64,000 nucleotides of DNA from a bacterium (GCA_030432695.1 JAUILN010000001.1:310001-374000), one strand, 5' to 3'; shown: positions 35,135 through 45,657, counted from the stretch's first letter. Numbers and translations: made by a program. The notes: generated by a model from the letters alone, not told the origin.

Positions 35135-37006
35135 ATGACCGCACGGCGACCTTCGATCCTCCGTTCGCGGTTCCTGTGGAAGCTGTTCGCCGGCTACGGC
35201 CTGTTGCTGCTGCTCACCCTGGCGGTCGTCGGTGAGCTCGTTGCCGCGAACGTCCGGGGCGAGTTGCTGGCCGAGGCCCGGGGCGAACTCGCGGGGCTGC
35301 TCGGCCGCTTCGAGGTCGCCCTGGCCGAGGTCGAGCTGCAGGTCCCGCGCGGCGACGACCCTGCTGCGGGCGAGTCGTCGAGCGCCGTTGCCGAGCGGGT
35401 CCTCGCGACCGCGTCGGGGCGCGGGGTGATCGCGTTGGCTCGTGAGCGGGGAGTGTTCCTCGAGGTCTACGATGCCGAGGGTCGGGTGGTGGTCGCCGTG
35501 CCGGTTCCCGCGGCCGCCGCTCGCCCGGCGATCGGTGGAGCCCCGGACGCGGTGTTCCGGGCTCGGGAGCGCGGCGAGCTCGTCGCCGCCGAGTCCTGGT
35601 CGGGGCGGCGCGGAGGAGGGACTTTCGTCGTCGCGCGACCGCTGGAAGGCGACGGTCCGGCCTGGCTCGGTCGGCAACCCGTGCTGATCGCCACGCGCCC
35701 GCTCGCGGGCCTCGACGCGCGGCTCGGCGGCATGCGTGAACTCTTCGTCACCGGCTCCCTGATCGCACTCCTGTGCGCGTTCGGGCTCGCCTGGCTGCAC
35801 ACCCGCGCGGTCGACCGGCCGCTGGTGCGGATGAGCGAAGTGGCGCGGGCGATGGGGCAAGGCGACTTCACTCGTCGTGTGCCGATCCTCGACCGCGATT
35901 CGTTCGGCGAACTCGCGCAGGCATTGAATCGGCTAGGGACCGCGAGCCGCGATCGGATGGACACGATGACCACCGACCGCAACCGCGTGCTGGCGATCCT
36001 CGGCGCAATGGTCGAGGGCGTGATCGCGGTCGACGCCAACGAACGGGTCGTCCACATGAACGCCGCGGCGGGGCGGATCCTGGGCACTCAGGCGGCGGCC
36101 GCCGAGGGCCGGCGGGTCTGGGAGGTCACGCGGGTCCGCGAGGTGTCGGAGTGCCTCGGAGCGGCGCTGCGCACCGGCGAGGAGCAGGAGAGCGAGGTGC
36201 GGGTGGTCGCCCCGCCGCGCGATCGCTGGGTCGAGCTGCACGCCAACCCGTTGCACGATGCCGACCGGGTCGTCGCCGGTGCGGTGGTGGTGCTGCACGA
36301 CGTGTCGGAGCTGCGTCGGTTGGAGGCGATCCGCCGCGACTTCGTGGCCAACGTCAGCCACGAACTGAAGACGCCGATCACCGCGATCCGCGGTCTGGTC
36401 GAGACGGTCCTCGACGACCCCGAGATGGAGGTGCCGTTCCGCGAGCGCTTCCTGGGTCGGATCCGGGACCAGGCTCATCGCCTGTCGTCGTTGGTCTCCG
36501 ACCTGCTGACCCTGTCGCGCCTCGAGTCGGCGGGTTCGCACGGCGAGGCCTCGGTGTTCGATCTGCGCGGGCCGGTGCGCGATTCGGTGGCGGCGCTGAC
36601 CCAGCCCGCCGAGGCCCGTGGCATCACCATCGAGGTGGACATGCCCGACGAGCCGCTACGGGTCCAGGCGGATGCCGACTCGATCCGCGTGGCGGCCAGC
36701 AACCTGCTCGACAATGCGGTGAAGTACACGCCAGAGGGCGGTCACGTCTGGGTGCGGCTCGACAAGGGCGAGGCCGAGGTCACCCTGGTGGTCGAGGACA
36801 CCGGCATCGGCATCGACAAGAAGCACCTCGAACGCATCTTCCAGCGGTTCTACCGGGTCGACAAGGCGCGCAGCCGGGAGCTCGGCGGCACGGGACTGGG
36901 TCTGTCGATCGTCAAGCACATCTGCATCGCCTACGGCGGCGAGGTCACGGTCGACAGCGTGCCGGGTCGGGGCAGTTCGTTCCGACTGCGTCTGCCGTTG
37001 GCGTGA
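35135..37006 (+). CDS. phoR: PhoR-type sensor histidine kinase
   Basis: A 623-residue membrane kinase. TM1 is at about 15-35, an extracytoplasmic sensor region at 36-205, TM2 at about 207-226, HAMP at 228-280 (ARAMGQGDFTRRVPI), and a PAS domain at 287-385 (ILGAMVEGVIAVDANERVVHMN). The HisKA domain holds phospho-accepting His409 in VSHELKTP. The HATPase domain has the N box DNAVKYTP, G1 DTGIGI and G2 GGTGLGLSIVK. PhoR of many bacteria has the same HAMP-PAS-HK order. It follows phoB by 82 bp and precedes phoU by 64 bp. Confidence 0.94.
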   Translation: MTARRPSILRSRFLWKLFAGYGLLLLLTLAVVGELVAANVRGELLAEARGELAGLLGRFEVALAEVELQVPRGDDPAAGESSSAVAERVLATASGRGVIALARERGVFLEVYDAEGRVVVAVPVPAAAARPAIGGAPDAVFRARERGELVAAESWSGRRGGGTFVVARPLEGDGPAWLGRQPVLIATRPLAGLDARLGGMRELFVTGSLIALLCAFGLAWLHTRAVDRPLVRMSEVARAMGQGDFTRRVPILDRDSFGELAQALNRLGTASRDRMDTMTTDRNRVLAILGAMVEGVIAVDANERVVHMNAAAGRILGTQAAAAEGRRVWEVTRVREVSECLGAALRTGEEQESEVRVVAPPRDRWVELHANPLHDADRVVAGAVVVLHDVSELRRLEAIRRDFVANVSHELKTPITAIRGLVETVLDDPEMEVPFRERFLGRIRDQAHRLSSLVSDLLTLSRLESAGSHGEASVFDLRGPVRDSVAALTQPAEARGITIEVDMPDEPLRVQADADSIRVAASNLLDNAVKYTPEGGHVWVRLDKGEAEVTLVVEDTGIGIDKKHLERIFQRFYRVDKARSRELGGTGLGLSIVKHICIAYGGEVTVDSVPGRGSSFRLRLPLA

Positions 37007-37070
37007 GCCGTCGCGCCGACCGACTCGCCCGGCCGCAGGGCGCCAGGGTATCCTCGTTTCCCGCGACACC

Positions 37071-37730
37071 ATGACCGTCCACCTCCGTCGAGACCTCGAG
37101 TTCCTCAAGCGTGAGATCCTCGACATGGGGGCGATGGTCGAGAGCGCGGTCAACAAGGCGATCAGTGCATTGGTCGACCGGCGCGAGGCGCTGGCGCAGG
37201 AGGTCCTGCGCGGCGACGACCTGATCGACGACAAGGAGGTCGCGATCGAACTCGACTGCCAGAAGGTCCTCGCCCTGCACCAACCGGTCGCCTCCGATCT
37301 GCGCTTCGTGCTGGCCGTCCTGAAGGTCAACAACGACCTGGAGCGGGTGGGGGACCTGGCCAGCCACATCGCCGAGCGGGCGGTCAGTCTTGCCGCGAAG
37401 CCCGCGCTCGACCTACCTTCGCAGTTCGTCGAGATCGGCGAACTCACGCGGCGGATGATGCGGGAGTGTCTCGACGCCCTGGTGCAGACCGACGCCGAGT
37501 TGGCGCGTGGCGTGCTCGATCAGGACGACGGAGTCGATCGCTGCCACCGTGAGCTGTTCGAGGCGCTGGAGGCGCGGATGATCGCCGATCCACGGGTGGT
37601 GTCGCGCGCCCTCGAGGTGATGGCGTGTTCGCGTCACCTCGAGCGGGTCGCCGACCTCGCGACCAACATCAGCGAGGAAGTAATCTACGTGGCTTCGGGC
37701 GAGGTCGTGCGGCACGGTCGGCACGGCTGA
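37071..37730 (+). CDS. phoU: phosphate signalling regulator PhoU
   Basis: A 219-residue, all-helical protein with two PhoU repeats (about 10-95 and 115-205). Signature metal-binding stretches are visible: RVGDLASHIAERAV and RVADLATNISEEVIYVASGE. PhoU restrains PhoR kinase activity when phosphate is ample, usually together with PstB. The last 62 bp overlap, in convergent orientation, the 3' end of the YfhO-like gene on the other strand (stop at 37669). Confidence 0.95.
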   Translation: MTVHLRRDLEFLKREILDMGAMVESAVNKAISALVDRREALAQEVLRGDDLIDDKEVAIELDCQKVLALHQPVASDLRFVLAVLKVNNDLERVGDLASHIAERAVSLAAKPALDLPSQFVEIGELTRRMMRECLDALVQTDAELARGVLDQDDGVDRCHRELFEALEARMIADPRVVSRALEVMACSRHLERVADLATNISEEVIYVASGEVVRHGRHG

Positions 37731-40113
37731 AGCGCAGCAACACGAGTCCCAGCGCGGCGAGCAGGATCACGCCGAAGGCTGCCAGCGGCATGCCGTAGCC
37801 GCGGCTCCAGGGCTGGTAGTCGAAGCGGACCCGGTGTTCGCCGGGGCCGACGCGGACTGCGCGGAACGCCACGTCGGCCGGCAGGATCGCGGCTGGCTGG
37901 CCGTCGACCGTCGCCCGCCAGGCCGGCGCGTGCGCATCGGCCAGGACCAGATAGCCACTACCGTCGGCGGCGTCGACCGTGAACTCCAAGTGGTCGGCGT
38001 CGTCGCGGTCCCAGCGGATCGAGGTGGAACGTTCGGGTGCTCGGGTCGGCTCGAGGTCCGCCGAAGATTCGAGAATCACGTGGTCGGTGCCCGCGTGACC
38101 TCGGCGCAGCAACAGGCTGGACGCAGCCGCCCGGTCCTCGGCACGTTCCGCGTCGAACACCAGGCGAGCCCGTTCGTTGCCGTCGGAGAGGGTCCGCGGG
38201 ACGTGAGCCCGATGGTCCTCGTCGAGGGCGATCTCGCCGGCAGGCATCGGTGGGGCCAGACCGAAGCGGGCCTCGGTCAGCGGGCTGGCGGCGAGCACCG
38301 TGTCGATGCCGGCGCGGCGCAGCAGCGGCGAACGCTCCAGGTCGTGGAGTGCGGCGGCCTGGCGGCGGAAGGGGCGGAGTCGGGATCGGCTGCCGACCGA
38401 CACGCAGACCGGATCCACCATCTCCAGCCAGGCGGCGGTGCGGTCGAGGACCGCGTCGCCGTCGGTCTGGACGATGTCGCGGCCGCGTACCGCGAGGAAG
38501 CCGCCGTGTGGTTTGCCTTGGCGACCGATCAACGCGGTGCGCCCGGCGCCCTCCAGCGACGCGGCGAGGCCGGCGTCGTCGGCGACCGGGGTGCCGCGGG
38601 GAACGCCGAAGATCCCCAGCAGGGTGAGTTCGCACAGGGCGATGCCGCCGACGAGGGTCTTCAGTCGGAGGATGCCCAGCCGGCGCCAGAACAGGAAGGC
38701 GATCGACAGGGTGCCGATCGTCAGGCCCGGGATCAGCGCCTGCGTGGCCAGGTGGCGCAGGCCTGCGTCGAGCTCCGCGTCCGACGAGGATTCGAGCAGG
38801 CGCGCGAGCGAGTCGCGGGCCGCTTCGAACGGCGAGGCCACCGCGGCGAAGGCCAGCGCGGCGGTGGTCAAGGTGAGCCACGCTGCCAGGGGCAGGGCGA
38901 AGGCGCGCTGGTGCGGCGCGTCGAGGAAGCCCTCGACCCCCAGACCGATCAGCACCGCGATCGCCAGGTGCAGCCACACCAACGACACGCCGGGGCGATG
39001 GTGGGTGAATGCGAACAGACCGCCGGCGAGGTCGCCGATCGGCCCGTCGAGGGTCAGCAGCAGGCCGGCTGCGGCGACCCCGACCCAGAACACCACCATC
39101 AGGTTGCGCTTGGGGCGGAACAGGCCGAGCAGCGCCAGGAACCAGGCGATCGCGCCCGGGTACAACGCCAGCTCCATGCCGTCGGCGCGCGGGTTGACGC
39201 CGTTCCAGCCTTGCGGGACGGTCACGCCGGCCTCGCCGAACAGGCCGGGGACGAACAGACCCAACAACCCCTCGAACTGCAGGCTGCGGCCCAGCGACTC
39301 GCGGGGAGCGGCGGTGGCGGGGGCGTTCTGCAGCGCGTCGAGCCACAGGGGTGCGGTCACCAGGGTCGCGATGAGGGCGCCGAGCAGCCAGGTCGCCGAG
39401 GCCGTCACCCGGGTGCCTCGCTCGATCGCGAACAGGCCGGCGCCGAGCAGGGCGACCCCGAGCAGGGTGCCGAGCCACGCGGTCGCGGTGCCGCCGGTGG
39501 CGAAAGACAGCGCCAGCATCAGCGCGACCCCGGCCGCCGGCAGCGGGCGGCGTCGCGCGAACACGCAGCGCCAGGTGGTCTCGAGCACGCCCGGGAGCAG
39601 CGCCGCGGCGGCGGCCTCGGGCAGCCGGTCGGCACCGACCACGGCGAACCAGCCGAGACCGTAGCTCCCGCCGCCGAGGAACGCGGCGTAGCGCGAAAGT
39701 CCCAGGCAGCGGAGCAGCCGGAACGCCAGCGTCACCGCCAGCGCGGAGTGCAGGAAGATCAGCAGGTCGAGCCAGCGTTCGCCGCCGTCGAGTGCCAAGA
39801 GCCAGAACGGTGGCCAGCTCCGCGGCGCGCCGGTGACCGCGAACGGTTCCCCGAAGCGGGCGTGTGGGTTCCACGACGGCCAGCTGCCGGTGTCGGCGAC
39901 GACCTGGCCGGCCTGGTGCATCGCCGGCAGCAGCAGCGTCTCGTTGGTCGCCGCCTCGGTCGGCGTCGACGGCGCCGCGTGCGGAGTCGGTGGCGGAACC
40001 ACCCGGCGCGGCTGGCCGACGAACAGACCGGGGGCCTGCTGCAAGAGTGCGAGACCCACCAGGAGCAGCACCGCGAGGACGCTCTCCTTCCGACCCGTGC
40101 CGAACAAGCTCAA
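37669..40113 (-). CDS. YfhO-like large membrane protein, third of three
   Basis: An 814-residue multi-pass protein. After a first helix (about 13-32) comes WPSWNPHARFGEPFAVTG, the YfhO-type extracytoplasmic motif, then around twelve helices to about residue 500. A soluble C-terminal part ends with the conserved WRATVDGQPAAILPADVAFR and VRFDYQPWSRGYGM before a last helix. YfhO proteins are GT-C-fold candidates linked to glycosylation of surface polymers. The start is TTG at 40113, overlapping the previous stop as TTGA; no nearer ATG precedes the first helix. The frame extends further upstream only as a shadow of the preceding gene. It overlaps phoU by 62 bp. Confidence 0.85.
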   Translation of the reverse strand: MSLFGTGRKESVLAVLLLVGLALLQQAPGLFVGQPRRVVPPPTPHAAPSTPTEAATNETLLLPAMHQAGQVVADTGSWPSWNPHARFGEPFAVTGAPRSWPPFWLLALDGGERWLDLLIFLHSALAVTLAFRLLRCLGLSRYAAFLGGGSYGLGWFAVVGADRLPEAAAAALLPGVLETTWRCVFARRRPLPAAGVALMLALSFATGGTATAWLGTLLGVALLGAGLFAIERGTRVTASATWLLGALIATLVTAPLWLDALQNAPATAAPRESLGRSLQFEGLLGLFVPGLFGEAGVTVPQGWNGVNPRADGMELALYPGAIAWFLALLGLFRPKRNLMVVFWVGVAAAGLLLTLDGPIGDLAGGLFAFTHHRPGVSLVWLHLAIAVLIGLGVEGFLDAPHQRAFALPLAAWLTLTTAALAFAAVASPFEAARDSLARLLESSSDAELDAGLRHLATQALIPGLTIGTLSIAFLFWRRLGILRLKTLVGGIALCELTLLGIFGVPRGTPVADDAGLAASLEGAGRTALIGRQGKPHGGFLAVRGRDIVQTDGDAVLDRTAAWLEMVDPVCVSVGSRSRLRPFRRQAAALHDLERSPLLRRAGIDTVLAASPLTEARFGLAPPMPAGEIALDEDHRAHVPRTLSDGNERARLVFDAERAEDRAAASSLLLRRGHAGTDHVILESSADLEPTRAPERSTSIRWDRDDADHLEFTVDAADGSGYLVLADAHAPAWRATVDGQPAAILPADVAFRAVRVGPGEHRVRFDYQPWSRGYGMPLAAFGVILLAALGLVLLRFSRADRAARPRPKPRRLLPR

Positions 40114-42815
40114 GGGATGCTGCCTGCCGAGACCGACGTGGTCTCGGAGGGAGCATCGACGTCTGCGACCTCGGGACTTGAGGCGCCCTTCCCACGGCGA
40201 CGAACCGCGAACCACGTCAGTCCGAGGCCGAGCACCAGTGCCAGTGCGGTGACGATTGCTCCGGAGACGAGACCCGGTGCGCGGTACTCGAACACCACGC
40301 GGCAGGCGGTGGCTGGCACCGGGACGACCCGAGCGAACAGATCGCCTCGCCGGACCTGCACCGGCGTGCCGTCGACCGTCGCAGACCAACCGGACAGCGC
40401 GGCGTCGCGCAGTACCAGGAAGCCGGCCGGGCCGGCTGGGATCTCGAGTTCGACGCGGTCGGCGCGGTCGAGCACGAACACGGCCGGTCGCGGCGTGTCG
40501 GGTGCCGGCTCGACCGGGTGTTCGGCCAGCGCGGCGGCGACCTCGGGGGTGACCCGGACCGCGGCGCGCGGCTCGAGGCCCGGATCGGTGAGTGCCGCGC
40601 GCACCGCGTCGTCGTCGGCGTGCTGTTCCAGCGCGTGGACGACCACCGCGCGCGGTAGCGCCGTCTCGCGCAGGTAGACGAAGAACCGCTCGCCGCGCGG
40701 TCCGACGACCTCCGGGCCGACCGGCGTGCCCGCGTGCTCGAGCACGTCGCGCGACAGCACCACGTCGATGCCGCAGAGGTCCAGGAAGGGGTGTTCGAGG
40801 AGCTGGTCGTCCGGCAGCGCTGCGGGCCAGAACTGCCGGATCATCCGCCTGGGACCGTAGATGTCGAGGAAGGGTGCGGACGACCACGCGTCGACGAACG
40901 CGTAGCTGTTCACGTCGCGGAGCCGCTCGGGGAACAGCGTGCCGGTCGGCAGGTCCTCCGGGATCCGTTCAACGGCGACCGGTGTCCCGCGGACGATGGT
41001 GATCCCGCCACGGTCGGCGCGCTCGGCGTCGAGTTCGCGCAGGAAGGCGTGCACCGGAGTGTCGAGATCGTCCTGCGGCAGCGGTCGGCCGGTGTTGAAC
41101 GGCATGCCGAAGGCCAGCAGTTCGGCCCCGGTCAGCAGGATGCCCAGTCCGACCGCGATCTGGCGCAACCGCACCGGGGCGCGCGGCAAGCCGAGCACGA
41201 TCAACAGTGCGCCGGCTATGGCGAGGCGGCCGGCGGTCGCGAGCAGCGAATGGTCGAGTCGATCCGACGCCGCCTGCAGGCTCGCGTCGCCACCGAGGAT
41301 GCCGCGAATGATCTCCGGCGTGAGGTTCGGATTGACCGAGTGGTAGTGCTCCTTCAGGGTCAGCAACAGCGCGTCGAAGTCGGCGAGCGGTGAGCGCATC
41401 GCCAGACCGACCGCCACCGCGGCACCGACCAGCGCGAGGCCGCCGACCACCAGCGCCGTGCGGCAGCCGTCGCGCGCGACGGCAGCCTGGAGACCGATCG
41501 CCCCGAGTGCAGGAAGTAGCAGCGCCGCGGGCCCCATGTAGCGCATCGGCGGCACGCTGCCGACGACCGGCAGGCCGTAGAACGGCTCGAGGAAGCCCGG
41601 GGTGTTGGCGAGCAGTCCGAGCAGCGCCAGCAGCGCGGCGAGGCCGAACCGCAGCGGTCCGCGACCGGCGACGAGGCCGACCACGGCGAGCAACAGCGGC
41701 AGGGTTCCGACGTAGACCGTGTACTCGACGAAGTTGTAGTTGGTGGGGTAGACCAGCTGGCTGCCGTCGGGGACCTCGATGTCGTGGAGCAGGTGGACCA
41801 GCGACGAACTCGATTCGTACGGCAGTCCGCCTGGCACGCTGAACGCCTCCGGCATCAGGTAGCCGAGCCAACCGTAGCTGCCATAGCTCTGGCCGCGCAG
41901 GCTGGCGAAGGTCTGCGTCACCTCGCGCGACGACTCGGGGAAGTACGCGAACATCGGCGCCAGTTGGATCGCCGCCAGCGCTGCGCCCAGCACGATCCCG
42001 AATAGCAGCATCCCGGCGCTGGCGAGCGCGTGGCCAGGGCCGGCTCGCCGCGCCGTGCCGAGCAGCAGGCACAGCGACCAGACGCCCGCGGCCACCAGAC
42101 ACGCCACCGCGAATGGGGGGAAGCCGGCAACCAGGGTCAACGCGGTGCACAGGGCGAGGCCCAGCGCCGGGAGGATCCGGGCGCGGGTGTCGGGGGCCAG
42201 GGCGACGCGGCGGCAGGCGAGCAGCAGGCCGGGCAGCCAGATCAGCGCGTCCAGGCGCATGTAGAAGTGGGCGTTGGCGGTGGCGGTGCCGCCGACCGCG
42301 AAGGCCAGGGCGCCGAGTAGCGCGGCGGGCGTGCCGGTACCCAGGTCGCGGAGGAACGCGAAGGCCAGCAGGCCGGCGGTGGCGAGCGCCAGCCACGCGG
42401 TCCATGCCAGGCCACCGGCCGGCTCGTCGTGGGCCCACAGCGTCCAGTTCGGCGGGTAGGCCATGCCGGCGAGGCCGTTGGCGAACAGCGGCGCCCCGAA
42501 GCGGGCGCCGGGATTCCACCCCGGGAAGCGGCCTTCGGCCAGCTCCTGGCGGGCCAACTCGAGTTCGGGCAGCACCAGGACCGGGATCTCGGTGACGCCC
42601 AGGTTCTCGTACTCGCCGAGGATCGCGTCGAGATCCGGGTCGGCCAGCACGGTGGCCTTTGGCGGGAAGCGCGCCACGTCGAACGGCACGTAGACGTGGT
42701 CGCCGAACAGGCTCTCGCCGAGCAGGACCGCAGGGGCCAGCAGCAGCAGGAACAGCGCGGCGCAGGTCGCGAGCCGCCGACGTCTCGGAGCCGGATCGGG
42801 ATTCACGCCCCTCAC
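40110..42815 (-). CDS. YfhO-like large membrane protein, second of three
   Basis: A 901-residue multi-pass protein with the same plan as its two neighbours: a first helix (18-36), a loop with RFPGWNPGARFGAPLFANG, about twelve helices (120-570), and a C-terminal soluble domain ending GWSATVDGTPVQVRRGDLFAR and VVFEYRAPGL before a final helix. The start is GTG at 42815, overlapping the previous stop as GTGA. Sequence identity to the neighbours looks low outside the motifs, so the duplications are old. Probable glycosyltransferase or flippase-like function; no catalytic proof. Confidence 0.87.
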   Translation of the reverse strand: MRGVNPDPAPRRRRLATCAALFLLLLAPAVLLGESLFGDHVYVPFDVARFPPKATVLADPDLDAILGEYENLGVTEIPVLVLPELELARQELAEGRFPGWNPGARFGAPLFANGLAGMAYPPNWTLWAHDEPAGGLAWTAWLALATAGLLAFAFLRDLGTGTPAALLGALAFAVGGTATANAHFYMRLDALIWLPGLLLACRRVALAPDTRARILPALGLALCTALTLVAGFPPFAVACLVAAGVWSLCLLLGTARRAGPGHALASAGMLLFGIVLGAALAAIQLAPMFAYFPESSREVTQTFASLRGQSYGSYGWLGYLMPEAFSVPGGLPYESSSSLVHLLHDIEVPDGSQLVYPTNYNFVEYTVYVGTLPLLLAVVGLVAGRGPLRFGLAALLALLGLLANTPGFLEPFYGLPVVGSVPPMRYMGPAALLLPALGAIGLQAAVARDGCRTALVVGGLALVGAAVAVGLAMRSPLADFDALLLTLKEHYHSVNPNLTPEIIRGILGGDASLQAASDRLDHSLLATAGRLAIAGALLIVLGLPRAPVRLRQIAVGLGILLTGAELLAFGMPFNTGRPLPQDDLDTPVHAFLRELDAERADRGGITIVRGTPVAVERIPEDLPTGTLFPERLRDVNSYAFVDAWSSAPFLDIYGPRRMIRQFWPAALPDDQLLEHPFLDLCGIDVVLSRDVLEHAGTPVGPEVVGPRGERFFVYLRETALPRAVVVHALEQHADDDAVRAALTDPGLEPRAAVRVTPEVAAALAEHPVEPAPDTPRPAVFVLDRADRVELEIPAGPAGFLVLRDAALSGWSATVDGTPVQVRRGDLFARVVPVPATACRVVFEYRAPGLVSGAIVTALALVLGLGLTWFAVRRRGKGASSPEVADVDAPSETTSVSAGSIP

Positions 42816-45397
42816 TGTGCCCGCGCGGCGAGCCGGCGCAACGCCGAGCCGAGCAGCAACAGGCCGACCACGGCGAGTCCGGCCAGCGAGGCGCGGCGCG
42901 GCCAGACCGCCAGAGGGCCGTCGTAGCGGAACACCACCTCGGAGCGGCCGGCCGGCACGCGGACGGCGCGGAGGTAGTGGTCGGCCACGAGGCAGTCGGT
43001 CGGCTGGCCGTCGAGGGTGGCAGTCCAGCCCGGGTCCCAGGGATCGGCCAGCCGGACGGCGCCCGGTTCGGACGTCTCGACGACCACCACCACCTCCTCG
43101 GGTCGATGGCTCACCGCCGTGCAGGTCGCGTCGACCACGCCGTCGCCCGCCTGCGGCTCACCATTCTCGACCAGCGCGGTGGTGCGCAGCGGGTGGTCCC
43201 GGTCGGCCAGCCGCGCGAGGCGCTCGGCCGGATCGGCGATCACCTCGATCGTGTCGACGAAGGTCGCGCGCGGCCACGCGGTGGGGCGTCGGTGGAGTTC
43301 GACCCGTGGGCCGGCCTGCGGGGGCGTGCTCGCGGGCAGGCCGAGCGTCGCCGGCAGCGTGCCGCGTGCCGACAGCACGAATCCGGCGCCGAGCAGGTCG
43401 AGCAGGGGGTGGCTCAGCGAGGCGGGGTCATAGAAGCCCCGGACGCCGGTGCCGCCCAACACCGCCGAGTCCTTGCCGGGCCGGTCGGGCTCGATCGCCA
43501 GGAACAGCTCCTCCATCCGGCGAGGCGGCAGCGGATCGTAGGCGGCGAGATCCTCGACACCGTAGTAGGCACCGAGGTTCGGGGGCAGGAGCCAGTACCA
43601 GTCGTCGCTCGCATCCGGCGCGAACAGGCGGCAGAGCCGGGCCGGCTGGTCGGCCGAGCGTGCGGCCCGCACCGGTTCGAGCACCGCGGGAGCCTCGGCG
43701 ACGCGCTCGACGGCGACCGGGACCACGGTGCCCGCGCCGGCGTGGACCAGTTCGAGGGCTCCGACTGCGGCGAGTGCGAGGACCCGACGGCCGCCGCGCA
43801 GCGTCACCAACACCAGCAGGAGGGCGAGTCCTGCCACGCTGCCGCGGCCGAAGGTCGTGAGCAGGTGGGCGTGGTTGTCGGCGATCTCGGTGGCACGCAG
43901 CTCCATCGCGGTGCGCACCGCGGCGGCGTCGATGCCGGGTAGCCCCACCGAGGCGGCGATCCGCTGCGACCAGGCGTCGGCGAACTCCGCGTCGCTGGCG
44001 GTCGGCATCGCCCAGGCACCGAGCAGGACCACGCTCACGAACAGCGCGACCGTTGCGATCGGCAGCGCGGTCGCCAGCGCGGTGCGCGGGCTGCGCAGCA
44101 GGACGTCGGCCCCGCCCGCGGCCCCGACCAGGAGTCCGACGTGGGCGAGGAACAGGAAGCGTCGCAGGTCGCCGGCCCGCGCGCCCGGCAGCACCGCCGT
44201 CAGTTCGAGGAACGGTGATGCGGCGGTTGCGATGCCGAGTGCGACCAGCCCGACCAGCAGCAGCGCGGTCGGCACGAGGCGTGGCCGTCGCTCGGCGGTG
44301 GGCAGCAGTGCCACCGGGAGCAGCGCCAGCGCCGGCAGGCCGAGCGCGAACGCGGTTTCCGGCCAGTTGAAGCGAGCCGCCTGCTCGGGCGGCATCGGCG
44401 GCAGCAGGTCGAGCTGGACGAACGACGGCGCATGGTAGGGTCGCAGCGACCAGTTCAGAAGATCGGGCCACAGCGTGGAAAGCAGATGGGCAGCCGACAG
44501 GCCGTAGCCTCGCAGGGCCTCGGCGCTGGCGGTTTCGCGTGACGTCGCCGCGGCCGCGGCCAGGGTCGGCACCATCTGTGCGAGCGCGAGCACGCCCCCG
44601 AGGGCGCCCCCGAGGCCGAGTTCGACCAACGGCAACACGCGGCGCGTCGCCACGGCCAGGACCAGTGACAGCAGCACCGCCAAGCCGGTGGTCTGCAAGC
44701 TCACCGGCGCGAAGCCACCCGACCACGAGATGCCGAGGCAGAGTCCGACTCCGGCGATTCGCCCCAAGCCGATCGTCCGGGCGCGGAATGCCGCGAGGCA
44801 CAGCGACAGCAGCGGCCACAGCGGCAGGGCCGCCGACAGGATCACGTTGTGGTGGACACGGGCCTGGGTCCACAGGCCGAGCACGGCCAGCGTCAGACCG
44901 AACAACGCCGCGTCGTTCCGCAATCCGACACGGCGGAGGAACCACCACGCGCCGACGCCGAACCCGATCAGGTGGAGGAGGTACCAGAGCCCGTAGAGCC
45001 CCGCCGATTCGACCGGCAGCAACGTCAGCAGGTTCCACGGCTGGTAGACCTGCGCCATCTGCGGGACGAACGGCGCGCCGCCGGCGATGCGGTCGCTCCA
45101 CAGCGGGAGGCGGCCCTCGCGGAGGCCTTCCTGGGTGGTCCGGTCCCAGGCGAGCGACTGGTTGTACTTGTCGCCCATCGTCACGTTGCCGAGCACGACA
45201 TCGTCGGGCATCGCTGCCGCATCGGCGGGCTCCATCGCCAGGAACCGCTCGGGCGCGAACGGCACGACCGCTCGAGACGGCAGGACCGCGGAGCCGAGGA
45301 ACGCCAGCCCCAGGAGCGCGGCAAGCAAGCTGGCGACCAGCGTCGCCCGCAGGCTGGGAGCCGGGGGCGCTTCGACCTGGGCAGGTGCGGTGCTCAA
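42812..45397 (-). CDS. YfhO-like large membrane protein, first of three
   Basis: An 861-residue multi-pass protein. After the first helix (about 20-40) comes [19 protein letters not shown], the equivalent of the YfhO PlWnP motif, then about twelve helices to residue ~560. The C-terminal domain has [20 protein letters not shown] and [15 protein letters not shown] before the last helix. The start TTG at 45397 overlaps the yidD stop as TTGA; a longer in-frame extension reaching 45751 is a shadow of yidD and rnpA. It stands exactly where yidC (membrane insertase) follows yidD in most genomes, but it has no YidC features. Confidence 0.86.
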   Translation of the reverse strand: MSTAPAQVEAPPAPSLRATLVASLLAALLGLAFLGSAVLPSRAVVPFAPERFLAMEPADAAAMPDDVVLGNVTMGDKYNQSLAWDRTTQEGLREGRLPLWSDRIAGGAPFVPQMAQVYQPWNLLTLLPVESAGLYGLWYLLHLIGFGVGAWWFLRRVGLRNDAALFGLTLAVLGLWTQARVHHNVILSAALPLWPLLSLCLAAFRARTIGLGRIAGVGLCLGISWSGGFAPVSLQTTGLAVLLSLVLAVATRRVLPLVELGLGGALGGVLALAQMVPTLAAAAATSRETASAEALRGYGLSAAHLLSTLWPDLLNWSLRPYHAPSFVQLDLLPPMPPEQAARFNWPETAFALGLPALALLPVALLPTAERRPRLVPTALLLVGLVALGIATAASPFLELTAVLPGARAGDLRRFLFLAHVGLLVGAAGGADVLLRSPRTALATALPIATVALFVSVVLLGAWAMPTASDAEFADAWSQRIAASVGLPGIDAAAVRTAMELRATEIADNHAHLLTTFGRGSVAGLALLLVLVTLRGGRRVLALAAVGALELVHAGAGTVVPVAVERVAEAPAVLEPVRAARSADQPARLCRLFAPDASDDWYWLLPPNLGAYYGVEDLAAYDPLPPRRMEELFLAIEPDRPGKDSAVLGGTGVRGFYDPASLSHPLLDLLGAGFVLSARGTLPATLGLPASTPPQAGPRVELHRRPTAWPRATFVDTIEVIADPAERLARLADRDHPLRTTALVENGEPQAGDGVVDATCTAVSHRPEEVVVVVETSEPGAVRLADPWDPGWTATLDGQPTDCLVADHYLRAVRVPAGRSEVVFRYDGPLAVWPRRASLAGLAVVGLLLLGSALRRLAARAQ

Positions 45398-45657
45398 GAC
45401 TCGGCTCGTCGTTCGGAGGAGGACGCGGCGTGCTGCGACTTCCGCCTGGGCGGCACCGGGTCGTAGCCGGGCTCGGTGAACGGATGGCAACGACAGAGTC
45501 GGCGGATCGTCAGCCAGCTGCCGCGCACCGCGCCGTGGCGTTCGAGGGCCTGCAGAGCGTACGCCGAGCAGGTCGGATGGAAACGGCAGGTCGGTGGCTT
45601 CAGCGGCGACAGGAAGCGGCGGTAGAAGCGGACCGGGAGCGCGAGCAGGTGCCTCAA
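45394..45657 (-). CDS. yidD: membrane protein insertion efficiency factor YidD
   Basis: An 87-residue, membrane-associated basic protein. It has the YidD core: [32 protein letters not shown], and [18 protein letters not shown], with its invariant cysteines. Its ATG overlaps the rnpA stop (ATGA), and the next gene starts on its own stop. Neighbouring rnpA confirms the identity. Confidence 0.96.
   Translation of the reverse strand: MRHLLALPVRFYRRFLSPLKPPTCRFHPTCSAYALQALERHGAVRGSWLTIRRLCRCHPFTEPGYDPVPPRRKSQHAASSSERRAES

Noticed and set aside
37834..40677. A 947-codon plus-strand frame opposite the third YfhO-like gene
   Set aside because: Gln/Arg/Gly-rich shadow without domains; the opposite strand has regular membrane helices and family motifs.
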